Source: Chlamydiota bacterium
Lineage (GTDB): Bacteria; Chlamydiota; Chlamydiia; Chlamydiales; Rhabdochlamydiaceae
NCBI GenBank assembly: GCA_011065235.1
Contig: JAAKFB010000042.1
Span: 1 to 11,279, forward strand
Reading direction: 5' to 3'
DNA: 11,279 nt
Positions 1 through 6,478 of this stretch are shown one piece after another; positions within the stretch are counted from its first letter, which is position 1, and each line of letters starts with the position of its first letter. A program made the translations under genes and the position numbers. The notes beneath the pieces are model-generated. The model was not told where the DNA came from. It saw nothing but the letters and a program-made list of their open reading frames with translations, and made no database searches.

Positions 1-59
1 TAATACAAGCTTGTAAAGCAGTACAAATTACTGTATTTTTCCAAAAAGGTCGAAAGAAT

Positions 60-491
60 TTAAAAGCTATCATAGAGTGGAAAAGCTTTTTTATGCTTAG
101 CTTGATCGAAAAGGGCATCATTGCGGCAGTTTTGCAAATTGATGCGTTCAAGAAGGGCCATCACTTGGTCAAGCTTGGTGAGAATATCACAGCTGGTCTC
201 TTCTTCGGCAGGGAGCATTTCGTGTTTTTCACATTGAACGGCCAATTTTGTCAGTGCGACTGTCGCAGACATTCTTTTAGAGCGTTGATTGGAGAGCTGA
301 ATGATGAGATCCGAACGTTCACGCATGATCTTCTTCCATCGACGCATATCATGCTCTAGGAGCGAGAGTTCTTCTTGATGAAGATTAGCGAGAGTCTCTC
401 GCATGAGGTGAATTTCTTTTGCGAGGGCAGAATTCAGCGAAGAATGGACTTGATCCCATTTTTTCTTGCTTGAGATTTCAGTGACTGTCAT
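60..491 (-). CDS. FlgN-like small coiled-coil protein, possible secretion chaperone
   Basis: The protein has 143 residues from the chosen ATG at 491. That ATG is preceded by GGAGG with a 5-base spacer (GGAGGGAAGG-ATG). An upstream in-frame ATG at 524 would give 154 residues but lacks a comparable ribosome binding site and would overlap the mutY start. It is almost entirely helical and charged, with a long predicted coiled coil over about residues 20-75. A second helix near the end contains MALLERINLQNCRND, resembling the asparagine-rich C-terminal helix of FlgN/type III export chaperones. FlgN-family proteins bind secretion substrates in the cytoplasm. No flagellar genes are nearby, so a role with a type III secretion system is inferred from shape only. 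There is no signal peptide or membrane segment. It is divergent from mutY with only 32 bp between the starts. A general coiled-coil hypothetical protein is the alternative. Confidence 0.6.
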   Translation of the reverse strand: MTVTEISSKKKWDQVHSSLNSALAKEIHLMRETLANLHQEELSLLEHDMRRWKKIMRERSDLIIQLSNQRSKRMSATVALTKLAVQCEKHEMLPAEEETSCDILTKLDQVMALLERINLQNCRNDALFDQAKHKKAFPLYDSF

Positions 492-523
492 CCTTCCCTC
501 CAGGATTCTATGATTTAGCAGCA

Positions 524-1573
524 ATGAGACGATTGTACAAGAAAGATTTTGCGCTTAAGACTCTAAAGCATTGGTTTGAAGAGGAAAAGAGAAATTTTCC
601 TTGGCGCTGTGAGCCCACTCCTTATCGAGTTTGGGTTTCTGAGGTGATGTTGCAGCAAACCCAAGCCGTAGTTGTGGTTCCCTATTTTGAGCGGTGGATG
701 GAGCGGTTTCCCTCCATTGAAGCTCTCGCAGAAGCATCTATTGAAGAAGTGATCAAGCTTTGGGAAGGGCTTGGCTATTACGCACGTGCGCGGGCTCTAC
801 ATGAGGGAGCGCGCTATGTCATGGAGCATCATGGGGGAGATCTTCCCATGGATGTGGAAAGTTTGAAAAAGGTGAAGGGATTGGGGCCCTATACCATAGG
901 AGCGATCCGGAGTTTTGCCTTCCATCAAAAGGCTGCAGCAGTCGATGGAAATGTGGTCCGCGTGATGAGCCGCTTATTGTGTATCGAAGAAGAGGTCGAT
1001 CGCCCTTCAGTTTTAGAAACTTTGCGCCAGAGGGTCGAAGAATTCTTGCCAGATACGCAACCTTGGGTCATGATGGAGGCATTGATTGAACTGGGGGCTC
1101 GGGTTTGCAAGAAAAAACCCGATTGTGAGCGCTGCCCCTTGCAAGATGTCTGTATGGCGTATCCCTTGGGAAAAGCTGTCGCTCTTCCCAAAAAACGAAA
1201 AAGACCTCAGACGATTGCTTTGCAGCGCTATGTCCCCGTGATCTGTTGCGATGGAGAATTTTTAATCCAAAGGCAAGAAGGAAAAAAGGTGATGGCAGGG
1301 CTCTATGAGTTCCCCTATTTTGATAAAAAAACCTCTATTGAGACCTTCTATCTAGGTGGTTTGCAGCTTTACAAGAGGTTGAAGGAGGTCAAGCACACCT
1401 TTACTCGCTATCGAGTGGAACTTTTTCCCTCTATTTGGAAAGCAAGCGAGAAACTCGAGCTGAATGGATTTACCTGGGCAAAGGGACAAATGCTAGAAAA
1501 ACTCCCTTTTTCTTCTGGGCATCGGAGAATTCTCAAACAATTATTGGAGGAGCATGCTGATCTTACATACTGA
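524..1573 (+). CDS. mutY: A/G-specific adenine DNA glycosylase MutY
   Basis: MutY removes adenine mispaired with 8-oxoguanine or guanine during base-excision repair. The 349 residues match the usual length (about 350). Visible features in order: PWR and YRVWVSEVMLQQTQ (residues 26-47) with catalytic Glu40; the helix-hairpin-helix LKKVKGLGPYTIGAI (about 114-128); the catalytic-loop VDGNVVRV with Asp141; a [4Fe-4S] cluster with Cys195, 201, 204 and 210; and a C-terminal NUDIX-like 8-oxoG recognition domain from about residue 230 (LIQRQ, GLYEFP, KHTFTRYRV). The first two cluster cysteines are five residues apart rather than the usual six. The ATG at 524 has only a weak upstream AGCAG, but it places PWR at the normal distance from the N-terminus. 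The gene overlaps the next one by 20 bp and heads a three-gene operon. Identification is firm. Confidence 0.95.
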   Translation: MRRLYKKDFALKTLKHWFEEEKRNFPWRCEPTPYRVWVSEVMLQQTQAVVVVPYFERWMERFPSIEALAEASIEEVIKLWEGLGYYARARALHEGARYVMEHHGGDLPMDVESLKKVKGLGPYTIGAIRSFAFHQKAAAVDGNVVRVMSRLLCIEEEVDRPSVLETLRQRVEEFLPDTQPWVMMEALIELGARVCKKKPDCERCPLQDVCMAYPLGKAVALPKKRKRPQTIALQRYVPVICCDGEFLIQRQEGKKVMAGLYEFPYFDKKTSIETFYLGGLQLYKRLKEVKHTFTRYRVELFPSIWKASEKLELNGFTWAKGQMLEKLPFSSGHRRILKQLLEEHADLTY

Positions 1574-2639
1574 GAGTTCGAACGGTTGGGGCGGACAAGA
1601 AATGCGCATTTTGCGCGAATCAATAGGAATGCGCTCTCGAGGTCACGAAGTGATAATGGCGGTTGCCAAAGGAGGAGGCCTCGTTCAAAAAGCGCGAGAT
1701 GCTGGCTTTACCGTCTATGAAGTCGACTTTTCTAAGGCAAAAGCCCTCTTTGTTTTGATGCAACTTGCAAAAATCATCTCTAAGCACAAAATCGATCTGG
1801 TCAACACCCACTCTTCGCTCGATGCATGGCTTGGGGGGATTGCCGCCCGCACCCGTGGGAAAAAAGTGATCCGGACCCGCCATCTCTCTACCCCTATTCG
1901 AAAAGGGCTCAATAGCCGCCTTCTCTATAATCGCTTGGCAGATTTTGTCGTGACCACCTCGAGTCAGATCATTTCTCCCATTGTAGAGCAATCGAAAATT
2001 GCCCCTGACAAATGTCGTCTCATTGCGACAGGCGTGGAACCAGAAAAACTGCACCCCGATCCAGAAGAGATCCGTGCATTTCGAGAAGGGCTGGGGCTCA
2101 GCGATGAGGATTGTCTTGTCGGAACCGCCTGTTTTGTCCGCTCTTGGAAAGGGATCCAAGATTTGATGAAGGCCGCTCACTTATTGCGCGATATCAAGCA
2201 ACTTAAATGGGTGATCATCGGTGGGGGTTATGTCGACCGCTATAAGGGACTGGCAGCAGAACTTGCGCTCGATAACATCCTCTTTTTTACAGGGCACCTT
2301 GAAGATCCATTCCCTGCAATTGCAGCCCTAGATATCTTCACCCTTTTGAGTACGGCAAATGAAGGGATTTCCCAGTCTGCCTTGCAAGCCGCCTATTTAG
2401 AAAAACCCCTTGTGACAACCACAGTTGGGGGCTTGCCCGAGGTTTGCCGCAACCGAGAAACAGGGATCTTAGTTCCCCCCTCAAGCCCAAACGAAGTGGC
2501 AAGCGCAGTCCTCTCCCTCTATGACGATCCCGTATTGCGTCAATATTTGGGAAAACGTGCCCATCAGTTAGTTGAAAACAAATTTACTATGCATCATACC
2601 TTAAATCAGATGGAAAACGTTTATGAAACACTCATTTGA
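1554..2639 (+). CDS. GT4-type glycosyltransferase (GT-B fold)
   Basis: This 361-residue cytoplasmic glycosyltransferase lacks a signal peptide. The N-terminal glycine-rich acceptor loop is SSNGWGGQEMRI (residues 8-19). A central Rossmann linker carries VGTACFVRSWKG (about 190-201). The donor-binding C-terminal half contains NEGISQSALQAAYLEKP followed by TTTVGGLPEV, the classic GT4 nucleotide-sugar site. Glu270 is present, but the second Glu of the E-x7-E motif is Gln278, a variant seen in a GT4 subfamily. Family members add sugars to lipopolysaccharide, capsule or lipid acceptors; donor and acceptor cannot be read from the sequence. The ATG follows GGAGG directly (TTGGAGGAGCATG). Its start lies inside the end of mutY and its stop overlaps the ATPase ATG, so it is probably co-transcribed with both. 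There is no obvious functional link with its partners. Confidence 0.9.
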   Translation: MLILHTESSNGWGGQEMRILRESIGMRSRGHEVIMAVAKGGGLVQKARDAGFTVYEVDFSKAKALFVLMQLAKIISKHKIDLVNTHSSLDAWLGGIAARTRGKKVIRTRHLSTPIRKGLNSRLLYNRLADFVVTTSSQIISPIVEQSKIAPDKCRLIATGVEPEKLHPDPEEIRAFREGLGLSDEDCLVGTACFVRSWKGIQDLMKAAHLLRDIKQLKWVIIGGGYVDRYKGLAAELALDNILFFTGHLEDPFPAIAALDIFTLLSTANEGISQSALQAAYLEKPLVTTTVGGLPEVCRNRETGILVPPSSPNEVASAVLSLYDDPVLRQYLGKRAHQLVENKFTMHHTLNQMENVYETLI

Positions 2640-4573
2640 TGGAATCTTGTCACAGCTGTAAACCTGAAGAAAAAGAAGGCAAAGCCTTTAAATGGCTGCT
2701 TGCTCGGACAATTGTTGCTGGCATTTGCTCTTTTCCCCTCCTTTTGCACATGTTTGGTGTTCCCATCTCCTTGGGACTGCAAGGTGTTCTTGCAACCATC
2801 GTTCAATTTTTTTCTGGGTGGCCTTTTTATGTAGGAGCTTGGTGGGGACTCAAACGCTTTTCAGGCAACATGGATACCCTTGTGGCTCTTGGGACAAGTG
2901 CCGCATACCTCTTTAGCTTTTATAGCATTTTCGTCGATCCCACGCGCGGAATCTATTTTGAGACGAGCAGCGTTTTGATCACCTTCATTTTGATTGGCCG
3001 GATGATGGAAAATGCTTCAAAGCGGCGTGCACAAAGCGGAATGAAAGCCCTCCTCTCCATGCAGCCCGAAACAGCACGTGTAAAGCGGGGGACCGAATTT
3101 GTCGAGATTCCTGCCGAAGAAGTGCAAGCGGGGGATCTCTTTATGGTCCACCCCGGCGAGAGAGTTGCCGTCGATGGACAAGTGATCGAAGGCCTCTCTG
3201 CCATCGATGAATCGATGCTCACCGGTGAGAGCATCGTTGTTGAAAAAGATGTGGGAAGCACAATTTTTGCAGGGACGGTCAATCAACATGGCAATCTCAT
3301 TGCCAAAGCGACGAAAGTCGGCATGGAAACTGCTCTTGGCCACATCATTCGTCTTGTCGATGATGCACAAAGTTCCAAAGCTCCCATCGAGCGGATTGCT
3401 GATAAAGTTTCTGGGATCTTTGTTCCATTCGTTCTCGTTGTAGCCCTTTTGACCTGGATTTTGTGGGGCATCATTGGTAAAGACGCTGCCGAAGGGCTGA
3501 TCAATGCGGTTGCCGTGCTTGTGATCGCCTGTCCGTGTGCGCTTGGCCTGGCAACGCCCATTGTTATCATGGTGGCGTGTAGTAGAGCAGCGCTCATGGG
3601 AATCTTCATAAAAAATGCCGAAGCGATCGAAAAAGCGCAAAAAATCAAAAAAATCATCATCGACAAAACCAATACGGTGACAGAAGGAATCCTCAACGTT
3701 GAAAAATTTGAGCTCGATGAAAAATATTTGCCCATAGTCAAAACATTAAGTGAGCACTCAGAACATCCCGCATCGCGTGCCATTTTGAATTTCCTAAAGC
3801 AAAAAAGCACTCCCTCCCTTGAGATGATGCTCGCTTTCCGTTCCGTCCCGGGGCGAGGAGTCAGCGGCTATTTTGACGAGCGTAATTATTTTCTCGGATC
3901 GGTCTCTTTTTTAAGGGAGCAAAAGACCCCACTCGATTCCCTCAATCAATCCATCGAACAAGAATCGGGCATGATCGTGGCGCTTGGAACAGAAAAACTC
4001 GCCCTCGGATATTTTGTCCTGTCGGATCAGATTAAAGAGGGGAGCAAGGAAGCTGTTGATGCGCTGAGAAAACTCGAAATAGAAACCGTTATGATGACAG
4101 GGGATCGCTACAAAGCCGCCCAAAAGGTTGCAAATGAGCTCAACTTTGACTCCTTTGAAGCAGAAGTCTTGCCAGAGGATAAAGCCCGCTTTGTCGAAAA
4201 GGCCAAGAAAGAAGGAAAAACCGTTGCTATGGTCGGAGATGGGGTCAATGACGCCCCTGCCTTGGCCGCTTCCGATGTGGGATTCGCGATAGCTTCTGGC
4301 ACCGACGTTGCCATGGAATCGGCCTCCGTCGGCCTCATGCACTCTCATTTGAGCGGAGTTGTCGATACGATCGTCCTTTCAAAAGCCGCCTTTAGGAAAA
4401 TCATCCAAAACCTCGCCTTTGCTTTTGGGTATAATATTTTGGGAATTCCCCTGGCTGCATTCGGTTTTCTCAATCCGATCGTTGCAGGAGCTGCCATGGC
4501 ACTCAGTTCCATTTCAGTTGTCCTAAACGCCCTTCTTCTGAATAAAGTTCAACTCAAAAAACTACCCAGATAA
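2639..4573 (+). CDS. Copper-type P1B ATPase (CopA-like), no HMA domain, DKTNT variant
   Basis: This 644-residue inner-membrane cation pump is predicted to export Cu(I) using ATP. The ATG at 2639 overlaps the preceding stop as TGATG; a TTG three bases earlier would add one residue. Visible motifs: actuator TGES (about 198-201); metal-site CPC at Cys298-Pro-Cys300 in GLATP context; phosphorylation Asp342 in DKTNTVTEG; EHSEHPASRA with the P1B HP pair; GRGVSGY; MMTGDR; and MVGDGVNDAPAL. After the ATP domain, helix residues FGYN and MALSS match the Cu(I) group (P1B-1). There is no N-terminal HMA metal-binding domain, only a short CHSC near the start, so the protein is shorter than typical CopA (about 730-830). 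The usual glycine in DKTGT is asparagine, which might slow phosphorylation or alter specificity. No copper-responsive regulator is adjacent. Its end overlaps the convergent GT10 gene by 12 bp. Confidence 0.9.
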   Translation: MESCHSCKPEEKEGKAFKWLLARTIVAGICSFPLLLHMFGVPISLGLQGVLATIVQFFSGWPFYVGAWWGLKRFSGNMDTLVALGTSAAYLFSFYSIFVDPTRGIYFETSSVLITFILIGRMMENASKRRAQSGMKALLSMQPETARVKRGTEFVEIPAEEVQAGDLFMVHPGERVAVDGQVIEGLSAIDESMLTGESIVVEKDVGSTIFAGTVNQHGNLIAKATKVGMETALGHIIRLVDDAQSSKAPIERIADKVSGIFVPFVLVVALLTWILWGIIGKDAAEGLINAVAVLVIACPCALGLATPIVIMVACSRAALMGIFIKNAEAIEKAQKIKKIIIDKTNTVTEGILNVEKFELDEKYLPIVKTLSEHSEHPASRAILNFLKQKSTPSLEMMLAFRSVPGRGVSGYFDERNYFLGSVSFLREQKTPLDSLNQSIEQESGMIVALGTEKLALGYFVLSDQIKEGSKEAVDALRKLEIETVMMTGDRYKAAQKVANELNFDSFEAEVLPEDKARFVEKAKKEGKTVAMVGDGVNDAPALAASDVGFAIASGTDVAMESASVGLMHSHLSGVVDTIVLSKAAFRKIIQNLAFAFGYNILGIPLAAFGFLNPIVAGAAMALSSISVVLNALLLNKVQLKKLPR

Positions 4574-5515
4574 GATTGCTTCATAGACGAGTTCAAAAAA
4601 GTGTTCCTGGGAAAAGAGTTGCGCTTGCTCGCTTTGTAAAAACTGCTGAATGCGGTCCAAATATTGCATGTATTCAAACTCGGTCATTGAAGTGATGAAC
4701 TGATACATCTCTTCATTATTGTTGAAATTCCGATAATCGATAAAACAGTCTGTAGGGATGTAATCCTCGATATTTTCTGGTCCCCAGTAGATTGGAACAC
4801 ACCCCGCTGCAAAAGCATCGAAGAGCTTCTCCGTGACATATCCTGGGATCGTATGGGTATTTTCAAAATAAATGCAAAAGCGATAATTTTTAAGAGTATT
4901 TAATTTTTCTGGACTGGAATAGCCTCCACCTATTCTCCCCTTATCCATCTCATGGCGGTAATATTGCCTTGGGGCATTTCCATAGAGATCCAAAGAACCT
5001 TTGGGCTTGGTTGCAAAAAAATCTACCATTTTTATCCTCTCAGGGAGCCAGTTACAGACAATCATGGCACATAATTTTTTTTCATCGAAAGAAGGGAGTG
5101 GGGACATCATGGGTTGCAGGACAGGGTAGTAAAATTTAAAAAATTTTATATCATCTACGAGATCATCGTCGAAAGTATAAACACGAGAAAAACAATCGTA
5201 GTAGAAAGTATGGAGTTGGGTAGGCTCCCATATAAAACAAACCGTTTTGTGTTTCGGTAGCTTTTTCATTTTAGGATCTGTGCAAGAATCAAGGAAGATG
5301 ATCTTTTTTAAATTTGGATGATTGCCAGGGAAATTATTGGCATAAATGTATCCGTTATAAATAAATCTTAAGTCAAATTCCTCTTGTAGACGGTCCCACT
5401 TAAGAGGATTTTCTTCACTGGGGAACAGATATGGAGAATAACAAGCAATATCGATCTGTTGTTTGGCCCAGACCGTGTTGAGAAATAAAATAAAGGACAA
5501 AAATAAATACATCAT
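4562..5515 (-). CDS. GT10 alpha-1,3/4-fucosyltransferase with N-terminal signal/anchor
   Basis: GT10 enzymes transfer L-fucose from GDP-fucose to N-acetylglucosamine or related acceptors, making Lewis-type structures in bacteria such as Helicobacter pylori. From the ATG at 5515 the protein has 317 residues. The family signature is clear: LKNYRFCIYFENTHT (about 208-222), GYVTEKLFDAFAAG (225-238) and VPIYWGP (240-246). It begins with MMYLFLSFILFLNTVWA, a signal peptide or anchor with possible cleavage after VWA. A TTG 36 bases upstream keeps the frame open, but those codons lie inside an inverted-repeat element, so I reject it as the start; neither candidate has a good ribosome binding site. 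The 3' end overlaps the ATPase gene on the other strand. The gene is more AT-rich than its left neighbours, suggesting transfer. Family is certain; acceptor and site of action are not. Confidence 0.9.
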   Translation of the reverse strand: MMYLFLSFILFLNTVWAKQQIDIACYSPYLFPSEENPLKWDRLQEEFDLRFIYNGYIYANNFPGNHPNLKKIIFLDSCTDPKMKKLPKHKTVCFIWEPTQLHTFYYDCFSRVYTFDDDLVDDIKFFKFYYPVLQPMMSPLPSFDEKKLCAMIVCNWLPERIKMVDFFATKPKGSLDLYGNAPRQYYRHEMDKGRIGGGYSSPEKLNTLKNYRFCIYFENTHTIPGYVTEKLFDAFAAGCVPIYWGPENIEDYIPTDCFIDYRNFNNNEEMYQFITSMTEFEYMQYLDRIQQFLQSEQAQLFSQEHFFELVYEAILSG

Positions 5516-5531
5516 TGGCTTGTGCAAAAAA

Positions 5532-5696
5532 GTATACGCATTCCAGTTCAAGAATTGGAATTTTGGCCAGGAGGCCCTCAGGTTTTTTGTATGCGACGAG
5601 CTGCAGTGTTCGTAGACACGGAGCGAGGAGCAGACGAAAAATTTGAGGAATAGCCGACGCCGTCAAAAACCAATTGTTGAACTGGAATGTGTATAT
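5532..5696. repeat. 165-bp element with imperfect 27-bp terminal inverted repeats
   Basis: The left arm 5532-5558 and right arm 5670-5696 are inverted copies matching at 24 of 27 positions; the common core reads TTGAACTGGAATG. A second short inverted pair, GGTTTTTTG (5581-5589) and TCAAAAACC (5663-5671), borders a roughly 90-bp core with no convincing protein. The element fills most of the 264-bp divergent gap between the GT10 gene and the TPR-like gene. Each arm ends in a minus-10-like hexamer pointing away from the centre: TATACT toward the GT10 gene (5536 to 5531) and TATATT (5694-5699) toward the TPR-like gene. It may be a miniature mobile or palindromic intergenic repeat, or a duplicated promoter. 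No transposase and no clear target-site duplication is seen. Confidence 0.65.
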
Positions 5697-5744
5697 ATTG
5701 CCTTCTTATTTTTGACAAGAAGTCCCTACTCAAAGAAAAAAAGT

Positions 5745-5773
5745 TTGAATTCGAGATGAGCTCATAGTATTAT
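5745..5773 (+). promoter_or_regulatory. Possible promoter of the TPR-like gene
   Basis: TTGAAT (5745-5750) and TATTAT (5768-5773) are separated by 17 bases, good spacing for a primary sigma factor. The palindrome ATGAGCTCAT (5756-5765) lies in the spacer and could be an operator. Transcription would begin almost at the ATG at 5780, giving a nearly leaderless message, so an upstream start within the inverted-repeat element is an alternative. TTGACA at 5712-5717 also looks like a minus-35 but has no matching minus-10. Confidence 0.25.
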
Positions 5774-5779
5774 TAAGGC

Positions 5780-6427
5780 ATGAGAGATCAATGGATCGGA
5801 TGGCTTCAAGAAAAGCAGCGTCATTTTTTTTATGGCGTGACTTTCGTCGTTGCCGCTCTCTTTATTGCCTTTCAACTCTTTGGCAAATTCCATAAGCCTC
5901 AGACAAGTCAATATTTCGTTGCGAATCAAGCCTTTGAAAAATGGCTAGTTCAGGGGGAAGCCTTTGATAAACTCGAGCATGCCATCCATGCACACCCTGA
6001 GCTCGAGACAAAATTCGGAGCAATGATTGCCGACAAATTCATTGCGCAAAATCAGGGAGAAAAAGCCCAACCTTTTGCAGAAAGTGTCTTCCAACGCGTA
6101 TTGAAGCAAACCCCAGAACATGTCGCCTTTGCTGAAGGGTCGCTTCTGATCGCAAAAGGAAACGTGGGCGAAGCTCTCACCCATGCGGTGTCCCTTAAAG
6201 ACCGTCTCAATGAGACATCGCTTCTCTATGGGTTTAATCTCGTCCGGATTGCGAGTTTGTACAATGTTCTCGAGAATCGAGACCAGGAGATCGCAGTCCT
6301 TGAAGAACTGGAGCAGTACATGGCAGGTAATGAAAAAGCTGCCTCTGTCCTGACCGATTGTTTCAATGAAGGGGATTCTACCCTCATTGATTACATTCAA
6401 GAAAGAAAAACTCATAATCTTAATTGA
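5780..6427 (+). CDS. Membrane-anchored TPR-like (YfgM-like) protein
   Basis: The protein has 215 residues. A short charged N-terminus (MRDQWIGWLQEKQRH) is followed by one membrane helix at about residues 16-34 (FFYGVTFVVAALFIAFQLF), then an all-helical soluble region to the end. The helical pairs, such as FEKWLVQGEAFDKLEHAI, AFAEGSLLIAKGNVGEALT and RIASLYNVLENRDQEI, resemble degenerate tetratricopeptide repeats. This architecture matches YfgM-type single-anchor proteins that hold helical repeats in the periplasm and assist secreted proteins; it may serve as a scaffold here, but that is by shape only. The ATG at 5780 follows AAGG closely. GC content resembles the mutY operon more than the adjoining glycan genes, so this may be native chromosome interrupted by them. 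A conserved hypothetical protein of unknown role is the safe annotation. Confidence 0.75.
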   Translation: MRDQWIGWLQEKQRHFFYGVTFVVAALFIAFQLFGKFHKPQTSQYFVANQAFEKWLVQGEAFDKLEHAIHAHPELETKFGAMIADKFIAQNQGEKAQPFAESVFQRVLKQTPEHVAFAEGSLLIAKGNVGEALTHAVSLKDRLNETSLLYGFNLVRIASLYNVLENRDQEIAVLEELEQYMAGNEKAASVLTDCFNEGDSTLIDYIQERKTHNLN

Positions 6428-6452
6428 CTTTTCAGTGTATTCCTGCAAGAAT
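6424..6452 (+). promoter_or_regulatory. Possible promoter of the beta-propeller glycan gene
   Basis: TTGACT (6424-6429) and AAGAAT (6447-6452) are spaced by 17 bases, immediately after the stop of the TPR-like gene. Predicted transcription would begin about 20 bases before the TTG start at 6479. The minus-10 is a weak match, so read-through from the upstream gene is equally likely. Confidence 0.25.
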
Positions 6453-6478
6453 GGCCGTTTCAAAACCACTGGATTTGA

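Noticed and set aside
1..59. Terminator or gene at the left edge
   Set aside because: Only a weak 5-bp stem (cagta/tactg) and AT-rich sequence are visible; too little to call.
93..359. Plus-strand frame opposite the FlgN-like gene
   Set aside because: The minus-strand frame has a strong ribosome binding site and a coherent helical protein; the plus frame has neither.
1620..2180. 186-codon minus-strand frame opposite the first GT4 gene
   Set aside because: Low-complexity, unrecognisable protein opposite a clear glycosyltransferase; a shadow.
2354..2400. Inactivated GT4 because the E-x7-E motif reads E-x7-Q
   Set aside because: The Gln variant occurs in a known GT4 subfamily and the surrounding site is intact.
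3017..3640. Long minus-strand open frame opposite the copper ATPase
   Set aside because: It has no domain or start signal, and the plus strand carries all canonical P-type ATPase motifs; it is a shadow.
5581..5671. Coding sequence in the core of the inverted-repeat element
   Set aside because: Both strands give only short frames without starts or recognisable domains.
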